From NCBI RefSeq assembly GCF_026278245.1, contig NZ_CP111079.1:1304501-1368500 (forward strand): 64,000 nt of DNA, written 5' to 3'. Made by a program: the position numbers and the translations under genes. The notes under the pieces are model-generated. The model had not been told where the DNA came from. It saw only the letters and a list, made by a program, of their open reading frames with translations, and made no database searches. This document shows, piece after piece, positions 1 to 7,210 of this stretch (its first letter is position 1; every line of letters starts with the position of its first letter). Origin of the DNA: Pontibacter kalidii. Its GTDB lineage: Bacteria; Bacteroidota; Bacteroidia; Cytophagales; Hymenobacteraceae.

Positions 1-1
1 G

Positions 2-175
2 GAGCGAGGTGCCGAGGAGCAGGGGGTAACGATTATCCCCACCCGCATTTTTGTGAACGACCGCGGGTTTGCTAAAGTAGAGATTGCACTGGCTCGCGGT
101 AAGAAGCTGTACGACAAGCGACAAGATATAAAAGAAAAAGACGTGAAGCGCGAAATGCAGCGCAGCGGTTACTAG
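2..175 (+). CDS. smpB: SsrA-binding protein SmpB, C-terminal part (5' end outside window)
   Basis: This is the last 57 residues of a protein whose start lies before the window. SmpB binds tmRNA (SsrA) and carries it into stalled ribosomes for trans-translation. The visible part contains the family's core strand and tail: VEIALARGKKLYDKR, followed by a basic helix (KEKDVKREMQRSGY) that in SmpB enters the mRNA channel. The frame is open from base 2 to the TAG at 173-175. The N-terminal tmRNA-binding barrel cannot be inspected. The next gene starts about 170 bases downstream behind an inverted-repeat element, so co-transcription is uncertain. Confidence 0.9.
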   Translation, partial: ERGAEEQGVTIIPTRIFVNDRGFAKVEIALARGKKLYDKRQDIKEKDVKREMQRSGY

Positions 176-180
176 GAATG

Positions 181-337
181 TTGAATGAGTGAATGAGAGA
201 ATTGAAGTATGATTGTCTAAGTTCTTACTCTTTGGAGCAAAGAGTAATTTTATAATTCGATCATACTTTGAAACCTACTTACCAAATCACTCATTTGCTT
301 ATTTAAAATTCATTCAATCACTCATTCACTCATTCAA
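181..337. repeat. Nested inverted-repeat element between smpB and the NlpC/P60 gene
   Basis: A 17-base arm at 181-197 (TTGAATGAGTGAATGAG) has its exact reverse complement at 321-337. Inside it a 10-base perfect hairpin with a 3-base loop lies at 225-247 (TTACTCTTTG / CAAAGAGTAA), flanked by further partial pairing (about 204-215 with 257-268). The arms are built from a short degenerate GAATGAGT-like unit. No open frame uses it. The design resembles the element at 29573-29656, and both have GAGAATTGAAG at or near the left arm, so they may belong to one dispersed family. Confidence 0.8.
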
Positions 338-348
338 AATTAAAAAAA

Positions 349-1125
349 GTGGATTACGGAATAGGGATGCTGAGCGTGGCGCCGATGCGCGCCGAGACAT
401 CTGACAAGGCTGAGATCGTAACGCAGCTAACCTTCGGCGAGTGCTACGAGGTGGTGGCGCGCGACGGCAACTGGCTGCAACTGCAGCTGGCCGCTGACGA
501 CTACCGGGGCTGGATCGATGTGAAGCAACATACGCCTGTTTCAGCTGATTACTATAAAGAGTGGGGCAATACGCAGCACCCGCGCGCCCTTGACCTGGTG
601 CAAGTGGTGAGCAATGCGGAAGTGCGTATCCCTGTTGGGATAGGCTCTTACCTGCCTTTCTTCGACGGTACGAGCATCCGGGTAGGTGAGGAGCGCTACC
701 AGTACACCGGCAGTGCCTCTAATCCTGCTGACATCGCCACGCCGGCACAGCTGCTGAAGGTGGCGAACAGCTTTCTGAAGGCGCCATACCTGTGGGGCGG
801 CAAATCAATCTTTGGTATAGACTGTTCCGGCTTTACGCAGCTTGTCTTCGGCATTTGCGGTTACCAGTTGCCCCGCGATGCCTACCAGCAAGTAAACCAT
901 GGCGAGGAAGTGCACTTTGTGGCGCAGGCCCAGCCCGGCGACCTGGCCTACTTCTCTAACCCCGAAGGGCGCATCACCCATGTGGGGCTGGTGCTGGAGG
1001 GGCAGCAGATCATGCACGCCCACGGCGAGGTGCGCATCGACACCCTCGACCATAACGGCATTTACAACGCCGCCCGCAAGCGCTACTCGCATAACCTGCG
1101 CATCATCAAGCGAATCCACTTCTAA
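349..1125 (+). CDS. NlpC/P60 family cell-wall hydrolase with SH3-type N-terminal domains
   Basis: The 258-residue protein combines N-terminal SH3-like modules (about 1-120) with a C-terminal NlpC/P60 (C40) domain (about 130-258). Members cleave gamma-D-Glu-diamino acid bonds in peptidoglycan stem peptides. The catalytic residues are visible: Cys159 in GIDCSGFTQ, His211 in ITHVGLVL, and a third polar residue probably His223 in IMHAHG. The start chosen is GTG at 349, because MDYGI..LSVAPMRAE matches the usual start of this Bacteroidota family; an ATG at 367 is the alternative. No signal peptide is visible, as is often true of this short type. It stands alone between smpB and an HNH gene on the same strand. 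Confidence 0.85.
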   Translation: MDYGIGMLSVAPMRAETSDKAEIVTQLTFGECYEVVARDGNWLQLQLAADDYRGWIDVKQHTPVSADYYKEWGNTQHPRALDLVQVVSNAEVRIPVGIGSYLPFFDGTSIRVGEERYQYTGSASNPADIATPAQLLKVANSFLKAPYLWGGKSIFGIDCSGFTQLVFGICGYQLPRDAYQQVNHGEEVHFVAQAQPGDLAYFSNPEGRITHVGLVLEGQQIMHAHGEVRIDTLDHNGIYNAARKRYSHNLRIIKRIHF

Positions 1126-1206
1126 AGGCTGCTGATTTCTGTTGTCCGGCGCTACAGCTTTTCGGTGTATTCCGTAAAAGAGTAGGCGAAAGACCTGAAA
1201 TCAGCC

Positions 1207-1710
1207 ATGAAAGATAAAGTACTCATCCTGAACCAAGACTTCAGCGCCATCGCCGTCTGCTCTGTTCACAGGGCTTTTCGATTGGTATACCTCGATAAGG
1301 CGGAGATGGTCTCCAAGTCTAATGGCGAAGTGCTGCATACCGTCAGCACCACCTATCCTGTGCCCTCCATCATCCGTTTGCAGCGTTACGTACATGTGCC
1401 ATACTATGGCATTGCCCTGAGCCGCCATAACGTGATGCGCCGCGACAATTACAGCTGCCAGTACTGCGGTTCCATAAAGCAGCTCACCCTGGATCACCTC
1501 CTGCCGCGCTGCCGGGGCGGGGAGACCAAGTGGCAAAATCTGGTGACCGCCTGCTCCCGCTGCAATACCCGCAAAGGCGACCGCACCCCTGAGGAGGCAG
1601 GCCTGAAACTGCTTCGCAAGCCCACGCGCCCAACCCTCCAAACCTTCCTGCAACTGCACCTGAACCACCGCAACACCGATTGGAAAGTATACCTCGGAGT
1701 AGAGAAATAG
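1207..1710 (+). CDS. HNH endonuclease family protein
   Basis: A 167-residue protein with a full HNH nuclease fold. Two Cys pairs hold the zinc knuckle (Cys84/Cys87 in CQYCG and Cys116/Cys119 in CSRC). The catalytic motif is LTLDHLLPRCRGG (Asp96-His97), with Asn111 in WQNLV. The first 75 residues are a conserved N-terminal extension (MKDKVLILNQDFSAIAVC) found in the stand-alone HNH proteins common in Bacteroidota and cyanobacteria. The biological role of this subfamily is not established; no methylase, toxin or intron is next to it. It starts with ATG about 80 bases after the NlpC/P60 gene and could share its transcript. Confidence 0.85.
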   Translation: MKDKVLILNQDFSAIAVCSVHRAFRLVYLDKAEMVSKSNGEVLHTVSTTYPVPSIIRLQRYVHVPYYGIALSRHNVMRRDNYSCQYCGSIKQLTLDHLLPRCRGGETKWQNLVTACSRCNTRKGDRTPEEAGLKLLRKPTRPTLQTFLQLHLNHRNTDWKVYLGVEK

Positions 1711-2103
1711 CTGGATTATAGGGCTGCTAATATATTTAGTTGACTTTATGTATATGCTTGTTGATCAGCAAGTATAGGTGTTTGGGGTAAACTGTTGGAT
1801 TAAAGTATAAAATTGAAACATCTGCTCGGCCCAGGCTGTACCTGTTTCCTTTGCTTAAAAGCATAAACCAGCCATACTTTGGAAAGCAGGGAGGATACCG
1901 TCTGGTATTTATACTTAGACGTGTAGTTGTTAAAAACCCCGCCACCTGGCTTCTCTTTAAGTATAAATTTGTCTGCCAAAGTATAAATGCAGCTCTTCCG
2001 TTGCCTCACTAACTTCTTTCGGGGTTAAACTCATTATCCTAATACCCTCACCAAAAGCTCTTTATAATATCTGCCGGAACTAGTATTTCATGAATTATTT
2101 CTT

Positions 2104-2111
2104 TACTTTTG
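2104..2111 (+). promoter_or_regulatory. rpsA promoter, -7 box
   Basis: TACTTTTG is an exact match to the Bacteroidota primary sigma -7 consensus TAnnTTTG. It lies 107 bases before the rpsA start codon, so transcription would begin near 2118 and leave a leader of about 100 nt. A clear TTTG -33 element is not visible at the right distance (TTTC near 2086 is the closest), so the call rests on the -7 box and position. Confidence 0.6.
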
Positions 2112-2132
2112 CGGTTCATTCGACTGGATGAG

Positions 2133-2208
2133 CCCGGGCAGGTGCCTGGGTATGTATAACTAAACCAAACCGGCTACATTGCTCTAAGCCGGTGGCTACG
2201 CAAGAGCA
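2133..2208 (+). promoter_or_regulatory. Structured 5' leader of rpsA: hairpin plus H-type pseudoknot (predicted)
   Basis: First, a 7-bp hairpin, CCCGGGC (2133-2139) with GCCTGGG (2144-2150), with one G-T wobble and loop AGGT. Second, ACCGGCT (2169-2175) pairs perfectly with AGCCGGT (2187-2193). Six bases of that loop, TGCTCT (2180-2185), pair perfectly with AGAGCA (2203-2208) downstream. This is H-type pseudoknot geometry with stems of 7 and 6 bp and connecting loops of 4, 1 and 9 nt. It ends 10 nt before the ATG, so it would border the ribosome landing site. S1 is known to repress its own translation in E. coli, so feedback control is a natural inference. The fold was made by eye only. Confidence 0.55.
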
Positions 2209-2218
2209 GTAAAACAAT

Positions 2219-4111
2219 ATGAGTAATTCTCCAGAAAATTTCGACTGGGACAAGTTTGAGTCCCAGGGTTTCGGTGGCGGTTACAGCAAAGCTGAGAAAG
2301 CCGAAATGGAAAAAATGTATGACGACACCCTGACTACCGTACAGGAGCAGGAGGTTGTTACAGGAACCGTGGTTGGCGTTACAGATCGTGACGTAATCCT
2401 GAACATCGGTTTCAAATCTGATGGCCTTGTGTCTATCTCTGAGTTCAGGGATATGCCGGACCTGAAGCCAGGCGATCAGGTAGAAGTGTTTATCGAAGAC
2501 CAGGAAGACCCGAACGGTCAGCTTATCTTGTCCCGCAAGAAGGCGAAAATCGTTTCTGCCTGGGCTAAGATTTACGACGCGCTTGAGAACGACAACGTTC
2601 TGGAGGGTGTGGTGAAGAGAAGAACCAAAGGTGGTCTTATCATGGATATCCATGGTGTGGAGGCCTTCTTGCCAGGATCTCAGATCGACGTGAAGCCGAT
2701 CCGCGACTTCGACGTGTTCGTAGGCAAGAAAATGGAAGTGAAAGTTGTGAAAATCAACGCCGCTTTCGACAACGTGGTGGTATCTCACAAAGTACTTATC
2801 GAGAAAGACCTGGAGCAGCAGCGTGCCGCTATCCTGAACAACCTGGAGCGTGGTCAGGTACTGGAAGGCGTTATCAAGAACATGACAAACTTCGGTGTGT
2901 TCATCGACCTTGGTGGCGTAGACGGTCTGCTTCACATTACAGATATTTCATGGGGCCGTATCAACCACCCAGAGGAAGTTCTGAACCTGGACCAGAAGGT
3001 GAACGTGGTAGTGCTCGACTTCGACGACGACAAGAAGCGTATCTCTCTTGGCATGAAGCAGCTTACGCCGCACCCATGGGACGCACTTCCTGCTGAGATT
3101 GAGGTTGGCTCAAAAGTTAAAGGCAGAATCGTTAACGTGGCTGATTACGGCGCGTTCCTGGAACTGATGCCAGGCGTAGAGGGTCTTATCCACGTTTCAG
3201 AAATGAGCTGGTCTCAGCACCTGCGTAACCCGCAAGACTTCATCAAGCAAGGCGACGAGGTGGAAGCAGTAGTGCTGACACTGGATCGTGAAGAGCGTAA
3301 GATGTCTCTGGGCATTAAGCAGCTTACCGAAGATCCATGGACGAAGGAGGATGTGTTGACGAAATACGCTATCGGTACAAAGCACACCGGTATCGTTCGC
3401 AACCTGACAAACTTCGGCCTGTTCCTGGAGCTGGAAGAAGGTGTTGACGGCCTAGTACACGTATCTGACCTGAGCTGGACGAAGAAGATCAAGCACCCAT
3501 CTGAGTTTGTGAAAGTTGGTGAGAACCTGGACGTAGTTGTTCTGGAACTGGACGTTCCGAACAGAAGACTTGCTCTGGGCCACAAGCAACTGGAGGAAAA
3601 CCCTTGGGATACGTTTGAGTCTGTATTCAACATCGGTTCAGTACACAAGGCTACTGTACTTGAGAAATCAGACAGAGGCGCTACGCTGGAGCTGCCTTAC
3701 GGCATCGAAGGTTTCTCTTTCCCGAAAGGTCTGACAAAAGAAGACGGTTCTCAGGTAGAGGCTGGCGAAACGCTTGACTTCAAAGTAACTGAATTCTCGA
3801 AAGACGATCGTAAGATCATCCTTTCGCACACTGCTACTCACTCTGAGGTAGAGTCTTCGAGAGCTGCAAGAGCTACGAAGAAGGCTGCCCCTGCTGCTGG
3901 CGGTGGTGAGAAGAAGGAGAAAGCTCCAAAGGTTCAGAAAGAAGTAGAGAACAAGTCTACACTTGGCGACCTGGATGCCCTTTCAGCCCTGAAAGAGCAG
4001 ATGCTGGAGAATGAGAAAGAGGCTGGCGTGAAGAAATTAGAGGCTGCTGCTGCTAAAAAGGCAAAAGACTCTAACGAAGACGAAGCTTCTGAAGAAGAGA
4101 ACAACGCTTAA
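2219..4111 (+). CDS. rpsA: 30S ribosomal protein S1
   Basis: The 630-residue protein has six S1 RNA-binding (OB-fold) repeats at about 42-110, 123-195, 211-280, 295-365, 382-452 and 469-535. The middle ones show the signature NFGVFIDLGGVDGLLHITDISW. A charged Ala/Lys/Glu-rich tail follows (540-630). S1 sits on the small subunit and helps recruit and unfold mRNA, which matters in Bacteroidota, where Shine-Dalgarno pairing is weak. The start is ATG at 2219, directly after a structured leader. The gene is monocistronic, closed by a strong terminator. It contains no copy of the AAGTATA heptamer common elsewhere in the window. Confidence 0.97.
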   Translation: MSNSPENFDWDKFESQGFGGGYSKAEKAEMEKMYDDTLTTVQEQEVVTGTVVGVTDRDVILNIGFKSDGLVSISEFRDMPDLKPGDQVEVFIEDQEDPNGQLILSRKKAKIVSAWAKIYDALENDNVLEGVVKRRTKGGLIMDIHGVEAFLPGSQIDVKPIRDFDVFVGKKMEVKVVKINAAFDNVVVSHKVLIEKDLEQQRAAILNNLERGQVLEGVIKNMTNFGVFIDLGGVDGLLHITDISWGRINHPEEVLNLDQKVNVVVLDFDDDKKRISLGMKQLTPHPWDALPAEIEVGSKVKGRIVNVADYGAFLELMPGVEGLIHVSEMSWSQHLRNPQDFIKQGDEVEAVVLTLDREERKMSLGIKQLTEDPWTKEDVLTKYAIGTKHTGIVRNLTNFGLFLELEEGVDGLVHVSDLSWTKKIKHPSEFVKVGENLDVVVLELDVPNRRLALGHKQLEENPWDTFESVFNIGSVHKATVLEKSDRGATLELPYGIEGFSFPKGLTKEDGSQVEAGETLDFKVTEFSKDDRKIILSHTATHSEVESSRAARATKKAAPAAGGGEKKEKAPKVQKEVENKSTLGDLDALSALKEQMLENEKEAGVKKLEAAAAKKAKDSNEDEASEEENNA

Positions 4112-4140
4112 TCAATCCTTAAGCTTGTTATACAACAGAA

Positions 4141-4167
4141 AGCCCCGGAGCAATCCGGGGCTTTTTT
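4141..4167 (+). terminator. Rho-independent terminator of rpsA
   Basis: A perfect 9-bp stem, AGCCCCGGA / TCCGGGGCT, with the tetraloop GCAA is followed by six T. It lies 30 bases after the rpsA stop codon. Confidence 0.95.
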
Positions 4168-4188
4168 GTTGTATGCCCTTTCTGTTAC

Positions 4189-4332
4189 TTACTGGCTGCC
4201 CATGTATGGCTGCCAATTCATAATGAGTAGCTTTCCGTCCTCCAGCAGCAGATAGCCATAGTCGTAGCAGAAGTGGTAGGTGTTGCCGGTACGGTAGAGG
4301 TAGGTGAAGTGGCGGAAATCGAAGCTGGCCAT
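4189..4332 (-). pseudogene. Small orphan ORF or gene remnant, minus strand
   Basis: On the minus strand an ATG at 4332 opens a 47-residue frame ending at TAA (4189), rich in aromatic residues (FRHFTYLYRTGNTYHF, YDYGYLLLEDGKLLIMNW). It has the look of real coding sequence but matches no family I recognise. Its upstream side runs directly into the recombinase remnant of the opposite strand at about 4345, with a stop codon just before the ATG. It may therefore be the 3' end of a gene cut by a past recombination event. Treat as a fragment unless homologues of this length exist. Confidence 0.4.
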
Positions 4333-4349
4333 TTCGAGCAACTGCCCAC

Positions 4350-4533
4350 AGGCTCAGGCACTCCTATGCCACGCATTTACTCGAGCTGGGCACTGACCTG
4401 CGCTACATCCAGACCCTGCGGCCACCGGAGCAGCAAAACCTCTGAGATCTACATGCACTTCACCAGCCACGGGCTGGAAAGCATCGTCAGCACGCTTGAC
4501 AATCTGCAAGAATGTACTATATTAGCTTTATAA
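4350..4533 (+). pseudogene. Tyrosine recombinase (integrase), C-terminal remnant with frameshift
   Basis: From 4350 the reading is RLRHSYATHLLELGTDLRYI, then QTL; near 4418 the frame is lost and resumes one frame over as GHRSSKTSEIYMHF, then LESIVSTLDNL, to the TAA at 4531. Together these are the standard C-terminal catalytic motifs of phage/XerD-type recombinases: the R-H box LRHSYATHLL, GH.SS.T, and the Tyr nucleophile in EIYMHF. Comparison with the family suggests two bases are missing between CTG and GGC. The N-terminal core-binding and most catalytic sequence is absent. The remnant ends about 115 bases before the cassette array and may be what is left of the enzyme that built it; whether it was of IntI type cannot be judged. 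Confidence 0.8.
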
Positions 4534-4647
4534 TGTATAGAGGATGAGGCTGAATCCACCCTGCCTGAAGCCAGAAGATTATGAAAAGCAAGCTTCGGAC
4601 ACTCCAGCTAAAGGGCCAATAACCGGAACAACACCTTATACACTATA

Positions 4648-4654
4648 GTTACCT
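4648..4654 (+). other. Left boundary of cassette array (attI-like or degenerate attC core)
   Basis: GTTACCT is the exact reverse complement of AGGTAAC at 5389-5395, the outer box of the first attC-like hairpin. In integrons the 7 bases at a cassette's start are complementary to the outer box at its end, with the cut after the G. No strong hairpin is visible upstream of 4648, which would fit an attI-type site or a decayed attC. Confidence 0.6.
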
Positions 4655-4674
4655 GTCATTTAAAACAATAAATA

Positions 4675-5373
4675 ATGTGGCCTTTAGACGACATCACAGT
4701 TTACTACAACGGTACGAAAATAAAGGACACTCCTTTTGATTGGGAATTCCGAAAAGCGGTAAACTTTGTCTCAGACTACTACCACAATTCTTTGGATGGG
4801 TATAAGCCTCCAAAAACAGGAAGAATCTGCATCCAGATAAACAAAGAAAGCGTTTCGCAGGAGCCTTCCTACTTTGGAGCTATTTGCACACTCTACACTA
4901 CAATGGATGAAGAGCTTTATCTTCGACTCTGTAAAGTAGAGCAGTACCGATACCTTCTTGACCTGATCCATAATACTGTAATGGAGGCTGCAGATAAGTT
5001 AGGCTGGGACAAATCAGTTTTTGAATCAGCTTACCAAACTGTTCTTGGCTCTGACTTTGTGTTTGAGAAGCGCTATAAAGAAAAGAAGTCGAGAGATAGG
5101 AAAAGCATAGGTATAGCTATACTGGCAAAGACAGAAAGCAGCGCTACCCTAAAAGTAAGTGTAGCAACAGGAGACTCCACTAGGGAAGCGGTCTTGTTCG
5201 ATAAAAAGAATTGGTGGTGGGGAGACAGCTCGTACGCAATTGCAGCAAAGTGTAAATGGATTGACCAGGATAGTTTCGGTTATGAATCCAAGTCCACAAA
5301 TGTATTTGCTTATTATTCGGTCACAGAAGATGAAGTGAAAACGAACATACACTTGGAAGATTCTGTCTTCTAA
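4675..5373 (+). CDS. Cassette-borne hypothetical protein, 232 residues
   Basis: I do not recognise a family. The protein is soluble-looking, without signal peptide or membrane segment, and rich in Lys, Tyr and acidic residues. It has two parts: an N-terminal half (1-125) ending in an alpha-helical stretch (EQYRYLLDLIHNTVMEAADKLG), and a C-terminal half (140-232) that reads as beta strands (IGIAILAKTESSATLKVSVAT) with the aromatic patch KKNWWWGDSS. It is the only gene of the first cassette, starting 26 bases after the cassette boundary and ending 16 bases before the outer box of its attC-like site. Codon use is more AT-rich than in rpsA. Single-gene cassettes of unknown function are usual in integrons. 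Confidence 0.75.
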   Translation: MWPLDDITVYYNGTKIKDTPFDWEFRKAVNFVSDYYHNSLDGYKPPKTGRICIQINKESVSQEPSYFGAICTLYTTMDEELYLRLCKVEQYRYLLDLIHNTVMEAADKLGWDKSVFESAYQTVLGSDFVFEKRYKEKKSRDRKSIGIAILAKTESSATLKVSVATGDSTREAVLFDKKNWWWGDSSYAIAAKCKWIDQDSFGYESKSTNVFAYYSVTEDEVKTNIHLEDSVF

Positions 5374-5388
5374 ATAAGAATAACCAGC

Positions 5389-5454
5389 AGGTAACAAGGT
5401 ATACAAGTCACACTTCGGCTACGCCTCGTTCGCCTTCTATACAAGCCGTTGACT
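5389..5454 (+). other. attC-like recombination site 1
   Basis: The outer boxes are AGGTAAC (5389-5395) and GTTGACT (5448-5454). Between them GTATACAAG pairs with CTTCTATAC (8 of 9), then weaker pairing continues to a GGC-TAC-GCC tip. Unpaired bases on one arm and a spacer next to the boxes are as expected of attC, which is recombined as a folded single strand. The inner tip GCTACGCC is shared with site 2. Confidence 0.65.
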
Positions 5455-5479
5455 TTAATTAAAAGTATAGAACTTCTCT

Positions 5480-5866
5480 ATGAGTAAGAAAAAGAACTGG
5501 ATAATACATAAGCTTATACCAGGTATCCTTTTCTTCGGCAGCTTATCAGCAATTGTAGTTTATATCCAATGGGAGCAAAACCTTTTGAATGAGTACCATC
5601 GATATACAATAGGAGTTGCTACTGAAATATATTGGACTGTAGCATCGGGCAAGAAGCTTCGTTTTGAATATGTTGTTAATGGAGAGAGTTACTTTCGTTC
5701 AAACCGCTACAATGATAGAAGCCGAGTCCCTGGTAGGTACTTTGTGAAATTTAGTGCGGAAAGACCAAGTATAAGTGAAATACTTCAAGATATACCTGTA
5801 CCAGACAGCATAATAGCAGCCCCATCAGAAGGCTGGCAAGAAATTCCAGTAAAGCTTGAGAAATAA
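5480..5866 (+). CDS. Cassette-borne small membrane-anchored hypothetical protein
   Basis: A 128-residue protein with a basic N-terminus (MSKKKNWIIHK), one membrane segment at about 12-30 (LIPGILFFGSLSAIVVYI), and a compact C-terminal domain. The repeated beta pattern LRFEYVVNGESYFRSN and RVPGRYFVKFS resembles small DUF3592-like or 'YVVNGKxY' membrane proteins seen in Bacteroidota cassettes, but I cannot name the family with confidence. The predicted topology is N-in with the domain outside the membrane. It is alone in the second cassette, starting 31 bases after the cassette boundary; the cassette's only AAGTATA copy lies just before the start codon. Confidence 0.75.
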   Translation: MSKKKNWIIHKLIPGILFFGSLSAIVVYIQWEQNLLNEYHRYTIGVATEIYWTVASGKKLRFEYVVNGESYFRSNRYNDRSRVPGRYFVKFSAERPSISEILQDIPVPDSIIAAPSEGWQEIPVKLEK

Positions 5867-5876
5867 ACATAACTGA

Positions 5877-5930
5877 AGTCAACAAAACCCATAAGCCAGC
5901 TACGCCGCCTTATGGCTAAGTACGTTGGCA
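5877..5930 (+). other. attC-like recombination site 2
   Basis: The outer boxes are AGTCAAC (5877-5883) and GTTGGCA (5924-5930). The central hairpin has 12-base arms CCATAAGCCAGC / GCCGCCTTATGG with a TAC tip; 10 of 12 positions pair. AGTCAAC is the exact complement of GTTGACT at the start of the same cassette (5448-5454). Confidence 0.75.
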
Positions 5931-5947
5931 ATCATAATTAAACTTAA

Positions 5948-6616
5948 ATGAGCTATTACATACTTAAGCAAAATCTTGATGAAGAGGTAATAAGTAAAGC
6001 CTGCCCACAGGTTGACTGCTTAACTATGTTTGAAGCGCACTCGATTAACTCATGGTACCTGTTCAACCCTGCGCCAAACCTTAGCTTTATGCTCAGGCAT
6101 GGTGCTAACCTAACAGATGTGCTTCAAGACTTTACTATAAACTCACGAGGGTTCCTCATTAGTCCAAAAGTAAAAAAGGTATTGAATAACTTTCGTTTAA
6201 TGAGACACCAATACTTCTCTGCTCCGGTTAAGACAAAGGATGGCTCACACAATTACAGTTGGCTACACCTGTGTGACCTGGAACTGACGCACCAGATTAA
6301 CTTTGCAGAGTCTGTCTTCTTCCGTACCGAATTTACTTTTAGGGAGGAGCAAATAAAGCTAGATTCATTTGACCATTATCAGGAGCTAAAGAGCCAGGAC
6401 AAAACTGCAGCATTTGGTGTAGAACTTGACGAGATTGTTCTCTCTGATAAATTTGACCAAAGCTTGGACTTGTTTACTTTTCTGCCTTTTGATGACAACG
6501 TGTACATAACTCAGCGGCTTGTAAATGCTTTTGTTGATAATGACATACAAGGCTTCGTTTTCGAAAGAACAGACAAAATAAGAAATACGAATGCCAACAA
6601 AAGCTATAGTGCATGA
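5948..6616 (+). CDS. Imm11/DUF1629-like protein (possible immunity protein)
   Basis: The 222-residue protein carries the pattern of the Imm11/DUF1629 family: GFLISPKVKKVLNNF, then RHQYFSAPVK, YSWLHLCDLEL and an acidic C-terminal part ending in a beta/turn segment (NDIQGFVFERTDK). Members occur as putative immunity proteins beside polymorphic toxins, but many are orphans with no tested role. No toxin is near it here. It is the only gene of the third cassette, and its last codons and TGA lie inside the attC-like hairpin (6592-6642), so coding sequence and recombination site overlap. No signal peptide. The family call is from pattern memory and should be checked by profile search. Confidence 0.6.
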   Translation: MSYYILKQNLDEEVISKACPQVDCLTMFEAHSINSWYLFNPAPNLSFMLRHGANLTDVLQDFTINSRGFLISPKVKKVLNNFRLMRHQYFSAPVKTKDGSHNYSWLHLCDLELTHQINFAESVFFRTEFTFREEQIKLDSFDHYQELKSQDKTAAFGVELDEIVLSDKFDQSLDLFTFLPFDDNVYITQRLVNAFVDNDIQGFVFERTDKIRNTNANKSYSA

Positions 6617-6642
6617 ACGCACCATAGCCAAGCACGTTCAAT
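6592..6642 (+). other. attC-like recombination site 3 (overlaps end of preceding gene)
   Basis: The outer boxes are TGCCAAC (6592-6598) and GTTCAAT (6636-6642). The central hairpin GCTATAGTGC / GCACCATAGC pairs at 9 of 10 positions, with loop ATGAAC. TGCCAAC is the exact complement of GTTGGCA at the start of its cassette (5924-5930). Confidence 0.75.
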
Positions 6643-6646
6643 ACAG

Positions 6647-7210
6647 ATGAAAGAACCAAATTCATTAATTGTTAGAGAAATGGTGGAAGATGATATAGAA
6701 CATTTCATCCGTTACTGGGTGGATGCATCACCAGAACATTTAGAAGGCATGGGCGTGGATGTAAGCAAGAGACCGACAAGAGAACAGGTTGAGCAGCTGG
6801 TCAAATCTCAAATCTGTTTGCCCATGGAGGAGAAGAAAGCATACTTTCTGGCTTGGGTAAAAAATGGCTACCCTGTCGGAAGTGCTCATGTAAATCAAAT
6901 TGCATGGGGGGAGCAAGCTTTTATGCACTTACACCTCTGGAACTCAAAAAACAGGCAGAAAGGAATGGGGTGTGAACTTGTGAAACAATCGCTTTCGTTC
7001 TTTTTCGAGAATTTGAAATTAAAGCAGCTCTTTTGCGAGCCTTATGCTTTGAATCCAGCTCCGAACAAGACGGTAGAAAAACTTGGATTTACATTTGTCA
7101 AGCAGCATACAACCATTCCTGGGGCCTCTAACTTTGAGCAGGCAGTTAACCTGTGGAAATTGACTAAAGAGCAATATCAAAAAATAACCAGGCTACAACA
7201 CCACCTATAA
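6647..7210 (+). CDS. GNAT family N-acetyltransferase (cassette-borne)
   Basis: The 187-residue protein has a complete GNAT domain: N-terminal IVREMVEDDIEHFIRYW, the acetyl-CoA-binding loop RQKGMGCELVKQSL (the usual R/Q-x-x-G-x-G/A), and the C-terminal NKTVEKLGFTFVKQ typical of the RimJ/RimL-like group that acetylates amino groups. The substrate is unknown. GNATs are frequent integron cargo and often give drug or toxin resistance, but that is inference here. The start codon lies only 10 bases after the cassette boundary, so translation signals must come partly from the preceding site. The stop codon overlaps the left arm of attC-like site 4. Confidence 0.88.
   Translation: MKEPNSLIVREMVEDDIEHFIRYWVDASPEHLEGMGVDVSKRPTREQVEQLVKSQICLPMEEKKAYFLAWVKNGYPVGSAHVNQIAWGEQAFMHLHLWNSKNRQKGMGCELVKQSLSFFFENLKLKQLFCEPYALNPAPNKTVEKLGFTFVKQHTTIPGASNFEQAVNLWKLTKEQYQKITRLQHHL

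Larger units (their letters stand above)
1711..2218. other. Intergenic region upstream of rpsA, rich in AAGTATA
   Basis: About 510 bases without a credible gene. The first part (1740-2000) holds five copies of the heptamer AAGTATA or its complement (near 1770, 1804, 1911, 1958 and 1978), far above chance. The last 115 bases hold the rpsA promoter and leader, listed separately. Short minus-strand frames in 1736-2009 have no recognisable protein character. Confidence 0.7.

Noticed and set aside
6616..6638. A short GAACG/CGTTC hairpin as the third cassette site
   Set aside because: The real site begins further upstream, inside the gene end: TGCCAAC at 6592 matches the cassette start and gives a 9-of-10 stem. 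The short hairpin is only an inner part.
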